From Typhlomys cinereus (taxonomy: Eukaryota > Chordata > Mammalia > Rodentia > Platacanthomyidae), in NCBI GenBank assembly GCA_023101885.1, contig JALPQD010000293.1:1531861-1595860 (forward strand): DNA of 64,000 nt, in the 5' to 3' direction. Position 1 is the stretch's first letter. Each line of letters begins with the position of its first letter. A program made the translations under genes and the position numbers. The notes under the pieces were generated by a model that was given only the letters and a program-made list of their open reading frames with translations, was not told the origin of the DNA and did not search any database. This document shows positions 12,480 through 25,565 of the stretch, piece after piece.

Positions 12480-12675
12480 TGTACTAGAAGGATGGTAGAT
12501 CTAGACTTCGAGATTCAGAGTTCCAACTGACCTCCATCACAACAGTATAACAATGGCAGGCCATTTCTCATTGTGAGATTCTTGACTGTCAATCTGTAAA
12601 CAATGATACCTACTTTATACAATTATTGAAAATTAGTAAAAATCACAGAAAGTGCAAGTAACAGATGTCCAAGAA
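12480..12675 (+). repeat. MIR SINE relic, plus strand
   Basis: It reads GATTCAGAGTTCCAACTGAC early on, then CTCATTGTGAGATTCTTGAC, then CAATCTGTAAACAATGATAC, then CTACTTTATACAATTATTGA. This is the sense MIR order ('cctcagtttcctcatctgtaaaatggggataatacctacctcacagggttgttgtgagg'). Confidence 0.6.
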
Positions 12676-15600
12676 TTTATCTGCTTCTGTTTGTCAGTTT
12701 TCCATGATCAGATAGGGGAAAAGGTACATAAGTGAAACTGAATTTTAATCTTAAGAGTTTTAAATTTTTTCCTTTCCTATGTAGTTCTTCTATCTAGTGA
12801 AAGGAAATTATAGATTGAGTGATAGCAAGAATTTGAATGCCAGTTGATTTCCAAAACGGTGTGGTATAATTAGGAAATTCCTGAGTCAAATTCCTGTTTA
12901 TGTCTGTATACTAACGGCTAATCATTTGTTTGTTTTCTATAGGAAGAACTTGATTAAAGCCTCTAGCAGCAATAATTAAGTTACCCTGCTCACAGGATGC
13001 AGGCTCAGCTAGGACTGCAGTGTGCTACACCCGTATAAATTAACAGATGAATGCCATTTACAAGAACAGTGCAAACATAGGCTTCTTTGTGAGGGAATAA
13101 CCTTGATGATTCTGTTACTTTACACACCATGCAAGCAGTGCAATGTAAACACTGCCTAATATCTAAATATCTACTGTCTTCAGACCACTTCACAAACTCT
13201 TTTAAAATGAGCCATAACCAAATGTTTTAAGGTTTGCAAAACCCAGCATCTCTGTTATAATTAACTGAGTTTGGCAAACTGAATTCTGTCCTAGATTCTA
13301 TTGGTTAGGTAATACAATGCATTCTCTTAAAAAAATCAACATTAATAAGTCAGGTAAAGGCAATGAAGTATAACATCTACATGAACACTTGACAAGTTTC
13401 TGGACCTAAGTTATTCTGATTCCACACATATGACTGAGAAAAGAAATTCTGTTCATGAGGTTGGTTAAGATCAAGTGATTCAAAGATTTAACAGCATTGT
13501 GAAAAAAAGGCAGCATACAAGTACTTTTCAAGCATTATTATAACTACAATGGCTATTGTCAGTTTCTATTGCTTTCAACTGTGAAATTTAAATCTTCTGG
13601 AAGTTCTATCTACACTAAGACAAACTCAGGAGATTATTACTGTTTAGTCACCCAGAGCTGATTCAGTTATTCCACAAGTAAGAAAGACCACAAAAGACTC
13701 AGCAGCTTGTGGGGTGCTACCTTAAGGCACAATGTTCTCAATGAGCCCCAGTGCACATTAATCATGAAAGATGTTTGTTGAGAAGTCATTGACTGTGAGT
13801 TTAAAATGATGCACAGAAAACACTAGAAACCTGATTTCACATCATGAACATAGATACATTTGTGAAGAAGTTCTTGTCTATAGTTCTTTACCAATAAGTT
13901 TAGAACACTCATACTACTCTTTCGCTGATTCATCATATGAGTGGAAGATGCTAAGATGACCTAAATAATTTAATATCTTTGTGTAACCCATCAGTTCTCA
14001 AATTCATTTCTATAGAGATACTTGCTTTTATAAACAAAGGCTATCAACACCTTGACTACAAAACATCTTGGTCCTGGATGTGAGGGTCAACTTGGTGAAA
14101 ACTATGTTTGGTGGTATAGATAAAGACCCTCATTTAATTAACTTACATATAATCATATTGGAATATTTTATTTAGGTAAGTACATGGAATGAACTAAATT
14201 CATAAAAAGATCTAAGAATCTAACAGTTAACCACAAAAAACAATATTCCTTAAAAATAAGATATGAATTAAATATGTCTGAACAGAATGTTGGAAACTGA
14301 CAAGAAGTATATAGACTAAAGATACTCTCAAGTCCTAGACACTTAAATAACATTGTGCCAAGGTCACTGAAGTACATCAAAATCCAAATAATTCTCACTT
14401 AAATTCTCGCTTAAATCATCCAGCAATAAAAAGGATTGGAAAAAAAAAAACTTCACAGTTCATCACTTTCCTATGTACATGTGGGTTTCATCACATGTTT
14501 ATGTAAAAAGATGGTCCTGTTCTGGCAAAATTTTATGTGGCAGTGATTACCTGTGTTAATATGGATCTTTATTTCTCCAATGTTCCACTGCACCTAGAAG
14601 TTTTCTCTACCACAAAGACAAACATTTTGGCCTAAGCCTGAGTTTGGAGAACAGAACTGGAGTTATTTCAATGCTGACTTCCAGAAGAAAACATACAGAT
14701 TAACCAAAATCAAGCCATAACTGGGAAAAATAGACAAGATACCTCTGTTCTTGCATCGAATAGTCTCTTGGAGTCCCTGACACATGTTAGCCAACTACAT
14801 ATTAGTACAAATATGAACATTACTGAATAGCTTTAGTAGAATAATTTAAAAATATAATCTTAATATAAATATCCAAGCATTCAAACTGACTACAAATAAC
14901 AAAATTTTAATAATTTATTTCAATTATTCCTTTTACCATAACAACCGCTGGTTCACCATGCTTGGTGAGGACCAAGACATTCTAAACTAGAAGAAAAATT
15001 ATAGTCACCACTGACACAAACATACTTAGAATATATTAAATTCTGTTTTAATACTTTGAAGCATTAATAAATGCATCAACACAAATTCAACTTCATAAAA
15101 TCCCTCACAGAACAATAGAACTATCCTCAATTATGTTTTAAGTAAAAAAAAAATACACATTCCAACAGAACCACTGATGCAAACCTACCCAGGTTTCTCC
15201 TGGTCCCAATGAAACATGCGTGCATAAAATTACTTAAAAACTTACTAGTGAAAGAATTTTTTTCACATAATTAAAAAAAGGTTTATATTTTCATCACTCT
15301 GAGCATCATTTAAAAAGTTTGTATAATCCACAATGAACGGATTTCATTATTCAGGCAGGTAACATGGTTGCTAATATATTCATTTGTAATTTATGAAACA
15401 TTCACTTATCTGAAGATAAAACTTGTCTAAAATCCTTTCATATAATTTTTTGTTATTAAAATATTCATTCATATTTCAAAATGTACTATGCATATCACAT
15501 CATCATTCTTCTGTTGAAAAACCCAAAATTATTTGTCTCTAAGAAAATTTAAATGATTTCCTGAAATGGCCTATTATTTAATAACCCCATCTTGTTGAAT

Positions 15601-17964
15601 ATTCTCAAATTTCTATCAATAATAACTATCCTTGTTATCATCAACTTCTGTTAAAGAAAAATCAATAAACCCTTCTATGGCAATTTAAACAGATCTAAAT
15701 TTCAGAAAACTCAAACATATATCATAACTATATGCATGCAATAATCATCAGTAATTTATAAATGTTCTTCAAGATGAAAAGCAAGATAATACATTAAAAT
15801 ACAAAGCAAAGAAATTGTGCAACGAATACAATTATAATTTAAGCTACTTAAAAATCTGATAGCTTTTACTTGCTTAAATAAAACCTAATGCATATGCAAA
15901 ATTTATGTACAAATGTTTAAAATAAACTATGGGGAAATGAATTTCTAAATATTAAAAGGCACGTTCATATTTGCCAGATGTTCCCCAAAGATGCTGATGT
16001 CACAGGCTTTTCCTCACTCATCTTCACTGCTTTCGAATTCAGAGCATCGGAAAACATGAGCAGTCAGAGTATCCCTAATTCACACTCATGTATTTATTTT
16101 CAATTAGGCTTCACTGACTATATATGAGCCTCAGAGAAGCCACACATCAGATGATTCTCATTAGACAGCTGCTAATTGGGCCTAGTCACATTTTGTCTGT
16201 CCTTCATAAAGAGCCAAGACACTAAAGTACACTGTGGGTGACTTAGAGCTCATTTCAATGGAATGAGTAGATAATTTGCAAGTAAAGATAGTGAACACAT
16301 ACATGACTTTCCCATTCCTGAATTTCCCAGAATATTGAGAATTCTTGTATTCCCAGAATACTTGATTCTTCAAGAGGCATTTCCATAAATTCAGGATGAC
16401 ATGTCCAATTTTAGAACTGGTACTGAGGAACTCCAAACAAGTTTACTAGAGAAACAGAAAATCTATAAATCTATTCTCCATATTTAAAAAAAATAACTTG
16501 ACTTAGTTAATCCAAAACTTATTTTAATAAGCAGATTAGAATTGGAATTATGTTAATAGGGACTGAGAGAAAACAGGAAACATTTACTATCACTATATCA
16601 TCTGATTTACTTAAAATATAAATAAAATATTTTAATATGCATTTCTGTTTCAACCAGAATACTAGGAGCCCAAAAGTAAATGGAAAATCACTTTTTTGAA
16701 ACACACAATACTTATTTAAGCAAACAGAATGAAAGTGTGCTTGGTTTCAACACAGTGTCTAATTTAGTCACTTACCTTTCGTATCAATTCTGGTGTTTCC
16801 AAGAGGCAGAGAATGACATCAAGAAATTGACTGGACTGAACAGTTTAAACAAGCTCATAGTGAAGCATGCCCTTCAAAAAATCATTATCGAAACAATTAG
16901 TAAACTCAACTGATGACAAGGGACAGAGAAGGGAACTTCTCTGATTTGTCCTCATAAAGAATACAACTAACTTCCAGTCTCCTTTCTTCTGGTTGCAATC
17001 CGGACAACCCACAATGCTTTCCAGTGGGGCGCCTTAAACTCTCCTCCCTACTCAGGCCTTCATTCTCCAAGAGCTTATCACAGTTTCTTCAAGGAAATTA
17101 TCTTTTGACATCTTGAAAATGTTGGGAGCTCAAAATAAAAACTTTCCTAGAGAGTTTTTATTTGCACTACCAGAAGTTGTGGGGCACTGAGATTTCTATT
17201 CTTGCATTTTCCAAGTTCAACCGTCCCATAAATGGGTGTGTATACACAGTCTCACCAATGAGTGTGTCCAGATTCCCACAGATGTGTTGGTCCAGAACTA
17301 CAATGGGATTTCATTAATATTCACATATGTTTCACTTACTTCTCAGAGTCACACGGCCAGGGAAGATTAAGAAAAGCAACTATAATACAATTGGAATTTT
17401 ACCATCTTCTAGGTGTCTTTTGAACTTAAATAAAGGTAAAGGCAGAAGACATTAACCCAAAGATGCACCAAGTTCTTTTTATTTATATGCTAAGCAGAAT
17501 AACAATATTACAAAGATTTCCTAGCCTAATGTTGAAGGCTACAAAAATATGTTCCAGCATATTCTTAAACTTATTTTTTCTTGAAGTGGAATACAGAAGC
17601 TGTATTGTCTTAGTCTTTTCTACAGTCTATGCATCTAAATGTATCAAAAATTAGTTTTAGGAATATTTCAAATAAAATGTTATATTAGAGGAAAAATGAA
17701 AGTATATGCATGCTGAAGTAACAACCACACAAAAACGATGAAAATTAAGCATGCTGAATTAAGTATGTTTTTACCAGTTTCTCAGAAACTCTCCCTCGCT
17801 GTGTGACTCAGAAACATTTGATAATTCAGGCTGACTTTACTGAGAGAAATATACTAACTCAGTGAATCTGAGTTAAACTCAAATGTTTTCTTTCTACAAA
17901 AGTATAAAAAAACAAAGCCTGAAAAGTAAATGTCAAATATTAATGGTTAACTGAAGACAATCAA
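12676..17964. other. Long repeat-poor AT-rich non-coding stretch
   Basis: More than 5 kb with no gene, RNA gene or confident repeat. At about 14070-14150, GATGTGAGGGTCAACTTGGT resembles the start of a common rodent interspersed repeat with a 'gtcaacttgac' motif, but too little follows to annotate it. Poly-A runs are short. Frames of 60-85 codons on both strands lack features. Confidence 0.5.

Positions 17965-18005
<41 letters not shown>
17965..18005. repeat. (CT)n microsatellite
   Basis: CT dinucleotide tract, nearly uninterrupted. Confidence 0.95.
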
Positions 18006-18008
<3 letters not shown>

Positions 18009-20540
18009 ACCCCTATACATTACCATGTTTGTTTATGTTTCTGCAGAACTGTGCATTCAGTTCATTTTTGTATTTATATTTGGGACGGGGAATAATTTCT
18101 TATGGGAAGGGAACTGTTCCATGCTCTTTAGGCCAGTAATGTGTCCTCCTAACAAGCTGTCAATAATTAACAATAGGACCTCACCTCAATTATCCAAAAT
18201 TTTAAGCTTAAAGACACTTTGTTAATATTAAGCATCACCAAATACATTCTTGTTTTATGATAGAATCTTCACTAACAAAATTATATAAAGGAAATATTTT
18301 AATGTGTGCAGATATAATATTAGTCATTATTAACATTTTATATATGAGAACTTTGGTCTACAACAAATCATTAGTGAGAATATAAAATGGCGACATAAAA
18401 CACAGTTAATATAATAAGTCATTTCAACAACAAATACTTGGTGGAAGCCTGAAAATCATTCAGGGACTACGTTGAAAATATGAGATCTCTAAACGTCAGT
18501 GTTAACACATTATTGGTTAAGCCATTAGGTTTTTTAAATTGCTCAATGAAGCAATTGGAGAAAAAGCTTGTGAAGGGTTATGTTCAAAGCTCTAGATAAT
18601 TCCTGGAAGATATTCCTTAATACAACTGTGAATATTATAAGAGGTACACTAAAGAGACTGACTTAGGCAAGTCATAGCAGAGGTAGTGGGTTTGATTATG
18701 AAAGGAGAACATGGATCTTAAATGAAGGTAGGAGAGTAATATTTTTTCCAGCTTATGATTTATTAAGAACAGCATCTCTGAAAATGCTGAAGAGTATTGC
18801 CATGAGGGCACAAATCTTTTTGCTCTGTGCCTATGTAAATTCACTGAATCCACAGGCGAAAGAGTTGTGTTCAAATTCTTGGGTAGGAGTCACAGGCTGT
18901 GGTTAACTGCAATGCAAATGACAGTCTAGCAGGTGCTTTGTAGCTCTTCCTATGTCTCATTAATATATGAGAAAGGAGCCTAACTGGAAGTGATCACCAA
19001 GTATATTTGGTTCACTTTTATAGCAAACTGATTTATTTTTCAGAACACAACTACTACTATGTAAACCTGGAGTAGTATCAAAGTTACTTGATTTGCAAAT
19101 TTAGCAGGAAGCTATTTAACATTTCCAAAAGAATATGACACCACTAAAATGCCTTTCACATGATGTGAGTCACCAGCATAGCCCATTTCTATTAGTGAGC
19201 AAATATATTTTCATAGTCATGGTGTTTCTACATTTACGGAGAAGAAGCTGACTTCCTTTGTCCCTCTGCAATCCACATGGATGAATTTTCATACTGTTGC
19301 TTCCAAAGTTTTATATAAAATAGTATTCTTCATATTTTAACTTATATTATGAACAAACATTTATTTTTAAAGTTATATTTGTATAATTTATACTTCATTG
19401 TCTAACTAGATTATCTTGACTAACTTTCAATGTTAACATAAAATAAGGACTTTATGAATACATTTTAATATACTAAACCTAAAGTACATGTTCTCGTTTA
19501 CATAACTACATTAATGCAGGAGGAAGTATGAGCACTATGTCCATGGGGGAACAGGGCACTCACATGAGCCGCTGTCCCTGAAAACTCCATTCCACATTTC
19601 CACGGAATGTACAGTGGGTAGATTTCGATCTATCATGAACGTCAGATCCATTGAACAGAACTCAAATCCTACTTTGGTCATTTTTTTTATTATTCTAACA
19701 TAAGTCTTCAATATTTTTGAGTCTTGGTTTCCTAAATGCACAACACTGAAAATCTTATGAAAAGTTTCTAGACGATGTTACAGAAGCTGCTAGCAAATTT
19801 TCTGGAGCACAGCGCGAGGTCAGCATGTGTGACTCATTTCCAGTTCAGTGACGGAAGAGTTAGGCTTTTCGTGCTGGGTGCACAAGGTTTTGTTATATGG
19901 CACCTGTATTGTGACTGCGTTATTTCTAGAACATCATATGCCATGTGGATTATCTGAATGTTGGAAAGAAATATTGTTATAAGAAAGTAAGTCTCACAAT
20001 ATATCTAATTTAACTGATCGATTGATCCATACCAATTGTCCTCTTCCAGCACACTAAACATAGATTAAAGGTGCAATATCTTCAAAAGTAGGAACTACTC
20101 TATTGGGAAGATGTACAGAGCACTTATTGCAGAAATATTTCATTATCTGATCAATTCCTATTGCAGATAAGAACTAGTCAATGCTCTCATCTGAGTATTT
20201 GAAGAAGAGCATTTATGCCTAAAAATGATGATAAGAGTTCTAAAATATTCCTGATGGTGGAGTTGTTAATTGTTTGCTCTTCCTGTGGAGAAATAGTATA
20301 TTAGCATCCTCAAAAATTATAGATCAACAAATCATGTTGTTTTCATAGCATATTTAAGTAAGGATGTTTTGCTTTGACTAATAAGAGTGAAATGTCCAAG
20401 TGAAAACCACTAATTACTTGTCTCTTTAATGAAAAGATTTTAAAGTTGGTCAGTTAATTTGACTCAGTTGAGTCTTTTCCTATTCTGTGGAGCACCTGTA
20501 GGAGGTTTTAATTCCCAGACTGCCAGCTGTAGTCACTGAT
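18006..20540. other. Non-coding AT-rich DNA
   Basis: No gene or recognisable repeat. Frames are short and unsupported on both strands. Confidence 0.5.
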
Positions 20541-20544
20541 ATTC

Positions 20545-20965
20545 AGTTCATTGCAGAATTGTGGGGTGCATCCCACAGGTGTGAACAATGTTTGGAATGT
20601 GACCAGAGGTTGCTTCAGCAGCTGACAGGACAGAACAAGAACATGCAGGAATTAGGCCACAGACAGATTCGGCTGAGTGGAGTAAGAAACTGAGAAGCTT
20701 TAGCAGTGCTAGGGAAAGCCTGCAGGCAGGGCAGGTGATCCACTGAGTTCTCTGGAGCACGGGGAGAGGCAGGTGATCCACTGAGTATAGTGGAGCACAG
20801 GGAGGGGCATGGTGATTCTTTGAGTACCTTGGACCTCGGGGCGGGGCTCCAGGGAAGAGAGAAACAGGAGGTTAACTCTGGACAAAGTGAGTTCGGTCAT
20901 GTGCTCTGGGATTTGCAGTTTACCCCAGTTTTTTTAGTACTGGGACTCAAGACACAGGAGTTCCT
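20545..20965. repeat. Unclassified interspersed repeat containing a minisatellite
   Basis: This GC-richer block holds three copies of a 38-39 bp unit and then a segment (about 20873-20960) that recurs at about 24580-24680. Shared words are ACTCTGGACAAAG, GGTCATGTG, TCTGGGAT and GGGACTCAAG, in the same order and orientation. Recurrence shows it is a repeat. It could be a fragment of an ERV LTR, but I cannot name the family. The outer limits are approximate. Confidence 0.5.
20730..20844. repeat. Minisatellite, three units of 38-39 bp
   Basis: Unit 1 (20730-20767) and unit 2 (20768-20805) both begin GGCAGGTGATCCACTGAGT and differ at few positions. Unit 3 (20806-20844) begins GGCATGGTGATTCTTTGAGT and is more diverged. 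A partial fourth start (GGCTCC) follows. Confidence 0.85.
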
Positions 20966-21236
20966 GTTCACTTGGCACAAGCAAAGACAATCTTTGCAGA
21001 AACACTAAAATCATGGTGGTTGTCAGAATAGGGATAGCAAAGTAAGAAATTAGAAGATGCCCCCTGACTAGGGCAAGGAGCAGATGGGCCTAGAGACTGG
21101 AGAGGATGGTGGTCAACATTCAAGTAGGGGATGAAAGGACCAGAAAGACTGGCACAGGCGGCACTTACAGCTGAGATGCACAAGTGGTGAATGATAGCTG
21201 GGAGGCAAGCAAAGAGAAAGATGGATATAAGGTATC

Positions 21237-21240
<4 letters not shown>

Positions 21241-21295
<55 letters not shown>
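21241..21295. repeat. (CT)n microsatellite
   Basis: Uninterrupted CT dinucleotide of about 27 units followed by CA-type units. Overlapping frames encode Arg-Glu or Leu-Ser runs and are not genes. Confidence 0.97.
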
Positions 21296-21299
<4 letters not shown>

Positions 21300-21670
21300 A
21301 CATATACACAAATTCACACCGCTCTTACATTATGGCTTGGTTGAGAAAGTAACATTTAAATCCACAGTGATCTGGGCCATAACAGATGCAATATATATAT
21401 GACATAGGTAATTATATCCTAGAGATGCAGTGAATAGAAAGAAAATCATAGTTAACAAAACTGTAAATAAATAAAAACCAAGAGAGGCTTAGCCTGGCCT
21501 TGTCTAAGACCAGCAGAATACAGTTTCAGCACTTAAGTGAAGTTCAAAGAGTAATTTTGGAGAAGGTTAAATCCGCAAGTGGCAGTTACACCGTACTTAA
21601 TGAGATAATCTACTTAGCCAACATGTTCCATAGGAATAAAAATAAAGTAGGCTTTTAAAAAAGTAATTCT

Positions 21671-21933
21671 GGGGTTAGACAGATGGCTCAGGTGTTAAGA
21701 TTCTGCTCTGCAAACAGAAGGTCCTGAGTTTGAATACCAGGTCCCATGTTAAAAAGAAAAATGACAGATGGAAACACCAGCAGCCTGCATTTCTGGTCCT
21801 GGTTGAGGGAGCCTGAGAAATCTCAGAAAGAAACAGAAAGGAGGTGGAAGCAATCAAGGATGATGCCCTAAGTCACCTTTGATCCTCCACAGGGATACAT
21901 AGTGCCTGCCCTCTGATACACATAACAAACACA

Positions 21934-21972
<39 letters not shown>

Positions 21973-22007
21973 ACACGCACGCACACGCACATGCTAAATA
22001 AATAAAG
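21671..22007 (+). repeat. tRNA-headed SINE, older subfamily, plus strand
   Basis: The head GGGGTTAGACAGATGGCTCA carries an A box, and GGTCCTGAGTTTGAATACCA holds the B box. The body (GCATTTCTGGTCCTGGTTGA ... GAGGTGGAAGCAATCAAGGA) is shared with the young family near 25.3 kb. The end differs: GATCCTCCACAGGGATACAT, then CTGATACACATAACAAACAC and a CA tract, closing with AATAAATAAAG. Flanks TTTAAAAAAGTAATTCT (about 21654-21670) and TTTAAAAGGTAATTCT (22008-22023) look like a worn target-site duplication. Confidence 0.75.
21936..21971. repeat. (CA)n tract in SINE 3' end
   Basis: CA dinucleotide run inside the SINE tail, followed by CACG-type units up to about 21990. Confidence 0.85.
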
Positions 22008-22009
22008 TT

Positions 22010-24089
22010 TAAAAGGTAATTCTGCAAATATACATTTGAGAATGCATATTATTGATAATCTATACATGAAAACTTATCTAATGTTCACTTAAGTTATTTC
22101 AGAAGATCATGGACAAATATAACTGCTAGTAGAAAAGCAACATTCCATTTCTATATATGAGCATATAGGAGAGCCATTAAGCTCTTGTGAATGCCAAGCA
22201 GCTAAGTGATGCCCAGGGGTAGATTTCAGAGCAATTCCATAGAGCAGAGCTTGCATCTCCCACGAACATTTTGTTGAAATTGCAACACTTTATCCTTACC
22301 TAGCACTTACTACAGAAAATGGTGAATAGGAAGAACCTGATTATTTCCAAAGTGAATGATTAAAGAAATGAGTATAGCCTTTCCAGCCACATCCATAGCA
22401 GCATACTGGGAAATGGAGTCAAAGTCCTCCTAGCGATCTGAGAGGCAAGAGTCAGGTATGTACAATACATGAAACACATCAGTGGGAAAGCACTACCCAT
22501 AGTTACTGCCTTCATTGTAGACCCTAGGTGTTAGAAGAGAAAATGCCCAGGGATGCACTGCAAGAATATAAAACTTGTGCATACAGCTACAGTTTATCAG
22601 GGGATGCAATTTAAATAAATTCTATTTTTAAAAACCGAGATCTGACATTAGCAGGACTCTATGCTCAACTACTGGTACGTATGCTTTAGAGCACTATACC
22701 CTACCCACCCTCATACAAGTTCTATGCAGAGTTTCTATTATCAGCCCATATTTGACATCTGAAACAGTCTGGAACAGAAAGATCAGATCTCATCTTAAAC
22801 ATCAATCCACAATGACAACCTGATGCCCGAGTTTGCCACACTTTTTACCGTACCACCACATTACTCTCAAATATGAGGTGAAAAGGATGTCATGAGAGAT
22901 GAAATTGCGAACCATGAGGTCAAGAAAGGACCTATGGTATAACCTGTACTAGGAATTTCAGAGGCGATCTGGCCACAACCTTTTTGTAGTTCTGTGCCCT
23001 CTTGTGAATCTCCACTGCTGAGAATCAAGATAAGCATGTCTTGAAGCCTTGGTACCAGCATTCATTAGCTATGTGCTTCAGCAGGTCAATGACTCAATTT
23101 GAGCTTCAAATTTTAGGGAAATAAGAGGGAAATCATAATTGTACTTTCCATAGACATATGGCAAAGTTGTAAATTCTCAGTCATTGTTTCCTGCAAGTCA
23201 TTCTGATTATTATAATGGGGAGTGGAGTAAAGGTGGGTATCAACTGTTCTTTGCTAGATCTTTACATCGTCCTCCACAAGAGCAACAAACATCACCTAAT
23301 TGAAAATGTCGATAAGGACAGTTAGTATAGCAACACACATTTAAAGCATGCTTGGCATAAATTATTTAATAATAAAAATAGTCTTTCATTGTGGCTTATC
23401 TTATGCCAAAATCTGTGAAGTAATTTAATACTAAGATTTTAAAAAGACTTTTCTTGGCTATAGTAAATAAAAAGCCATCTCAAATTATGCATTGGACTTC
23501 TTATGTGAATTATTTGTCAATTAATCCCCCCATTAAATTTATCTAAATTTAAATGACATATAAGTAAATAGTTTTACTGATCCCTCTGGTTTTATAAAAG
23601 GTATTGGGAATAGTGGGGAACATTCATGATGCAGAGGAAATGTGGAAAGCCCTAAACACCATCTTCTGCTTGAGGAGGACTTAACTTGTGAAATTTCTTT
23701 AAGAGAACACTACAGAATCCTTTTTTACTCTTCTTGTTCAATAACTATGAGATTCTGTGCTTCCAGGCCAAAGTTTTTTTTTCTAAGTTCTTTTTGTTTT
23801 ATTTTTTCTTAAATGGACTGTTTTTTTCCTAAATGGATTGGTCTTAAAAACTGGACCCTTTTCCTGGAATGACTGGCACTGAGGAAGCAAGGTCAGTGGA
23901 CAGGAGGTTCCCATGTTCAACAATAGCTTGCAAAGTAGTACATTCTGTACTTTGGGGTTTAGCAACAAGCCTCCTTTGTATATCCAGCACTGTGTTGGGT
24001 AGGTGGAAGCACCAGAGAATCACAAACAGCATCCAATCTGCAAGTAAGACTCCTAAGTCTTCATTTCTGCTCTCAAAAGTTAGTATAAA
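22010..24089. other. Non-coding DNA around a MIR relic
   Basis: Outside the MIR, I recognise nothing. A stretch at about 22720-22860 (ATTATCAGCCCATATTTGAC onward) could be an antisense MIR but is too diverged to call. T-rich runs occur at about 23776-23830. Confidence 0.45.
23060..23200 (+). repeat. MIR SINE relic, plus strand
   Basis: The order TTCATTAGCTATGTGCTTCA, CAGGTCAATGACTCAATTTG, AGCTTCAAATTTTAGGGAAA, ATAATTGTACTTTCCATAGA follows sense MIR ('cttactagctgtgtgaccttgggcaagttacttaacctctctgagcctcagtttcctcatctgtaaaa'). Landmarks are in order over about 140 bp. Confidence 0.6.
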
Positions 24090-24149
24090 GGGCTGGAAGC
24101 ATGGCTCAGAGGTTCAGCACTTGCCTGGCATGTACAAGACCCTGGGTTT

Positions 24150-24193
<44 letters not shown>
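24090..24193 (+). repeat. Truncated ID/B2-type SINE ending in (CA)n
   Basis: GGGCTGGAAGCATGGCTCAG (A box) and GCACTTGCCTGGCATGTACA and CCCTGGGTTTATT (B-box position) form a full tRNA-type head. It passes directly into a CA repeat at 24152-24193 without the usual body. The 'cttgcctggcatgtacaagaccctgggtt' wording is closer to ID than to B2. Confidence 0.65.
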
Positions 24194-24195
<2 letters not shown>

Positions 24196-24572
24196 AAAGA
24201 GAGAAATTTCAATTTTTACTATTCCCAAATTAATAGTTTGCATTCATTTTTTCTAGGAAAACTTAATTAAGCAAATATAAGAAAACTGGTATATTAATTT
24301 AAATAGATTTTAAAAACTTGTTTTCTGCACATTGGTTTCCCTTTTGTAGAGTCAACTCATTTTTTTCATGTATTGTGTCCTCAACGGACTCAGTAGCTGT
24401 GCCAATTTATTGGGGCAGTCTTTATGATTTTCTATGGATAACTATGTTATCTGCAAGGAAACACATTTTATTTTTCTGGTCTAAATCATATGACATTTTC
24501 CCCTTTTACCTTCAATAACTTGAGGAAGGTCCTCCTACTAGTTGACCACAGCAGTGATTCATTCATGAAGTT

Positions 24573-24685
24573 AAATCTTACTCTGGACAAAGCAGGTTTG
24601 GTCATGTGATCTGGGATATGACGCTCAGCCTAAATTTAACTCCTACTCACCTGTGTGGAGATAACACAAGAGGGACTCAAGTACT
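24573..24685. repeat. Second copy of unclassified repeat
   Basis: ACTCTGGACAAAGCAGGTTT, GGTCATGTGATCTGGGATAT and GAGGGACTCAAGTACT follow the same order as at 20873-20960. The minisatellite is absent here. Family unknown. Confidence 0.5.
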
Positions 24686-25034
24686 ACTAGATGCTACATT
24701 AAGAGAAAGAAGACACACAATAATATAAATATTTACACAAAATATTCAGGTTACAAAAATCCATAGTGTCTGAAAGTAGTCTGACTGCTCCTAGGAACTG
24801 GACAGAGAAGGGAAAGGGAAGAGGATGCTCATAATCACAGGTTTTTCTTTCGAGTGATGAAAATATACCTTGGAATTCAACAGTAGTGATCACTGAATAA
24901 CCATGTAAGTACTATGAAACCAGATAAACTAAATCATTCAAGAGCAAGTTGTCTCAAGCCACATACTCAATGATCTGATTTTCAAGAGGCATGATACATG
25001 AAATATTCATAGAAATTCTCCTTCTATCTCATCC
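24686..25034. other. Non-coding DNA, nothing recognised
   Basis: No repeat or gene seen. Confidence 0.45.
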
Positions 25035-25115
25035 TATTTTAACAAATGAAGAGCACAACTGTCAGAATTTAAATGACTGTCTCAGAATCACACAACCAGC
25101 TCATGAGCATTTTTT
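25035..25115 (-). repeat. MIR SINE relic, minus strand
   Basis: CCTATTTTAACAAATGAAGA, then TTTAAATGACTGTCTCAGAA and TCACACAACCAGCTCATGAG match the antisense MIR order ('cattttacagatgaggaaactgag ... taaatgacttgcccaaggtcacacagctagt'). Confidence 0.55.
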
Positions 25116-25318
25116 TAAATATCACTGTATTCTTGGAAGGCTTATTCAACAATTTTCTTTCCATAAAAGTTTTCCAAACTTGACAGGAGAAAAAGGAACT
25201 AATTCCTTAATTCCTCCTGATTCTCCCAAAGATTCTTTCGTATATTTAATTTCATTTTTCTAAAACTTGTAACACACGTCTCATAATTCCTTTTATCTGA
25301 CATAAAAAAATAAATATT

Positions 25319-25516
25319 GGGCTGGAGGGGTGGCTCAGGGGTTAAGCCTCTGCCTTACAGGCAGAAGGTCCTGAGTTCGGATCCCAGATCCCACGTATAG
25401 ACGCCAGGCAGAAGCAGGGGCGGCCTGCATTTCTGGTCCTGGTAGGGCGGAGCCTGTGAATCCCGGGGCAGAAGGAGGTGGAGGCGTCCATGGTGGTTCG
25501 CGAATTCATCCGTGGT

Positions 25517-25565
<49 letters not shown>

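Noticed and set aside
20730..20844. CRISPR-like array
   Set aside because: The units are contiguous with no spacers, decay progressively, and lie in a mammalian genome; a minisatellite is the plain reading.
21113..21402. Arg-Glu and Leu-Ser repeat proteins
   Set aside because: They are translations of the (CT)n microsatellite on both strands.
22720..22860. Antisense MIR
   Set aside because: Only one short word fits and the order of the other landmarks is not preserved.
23869..24270. 133-codon open frame on the plus strand
   Set aside because: It passes through a SINE head and a CA microsatellite, which supplies a Thr-His run; no family features.
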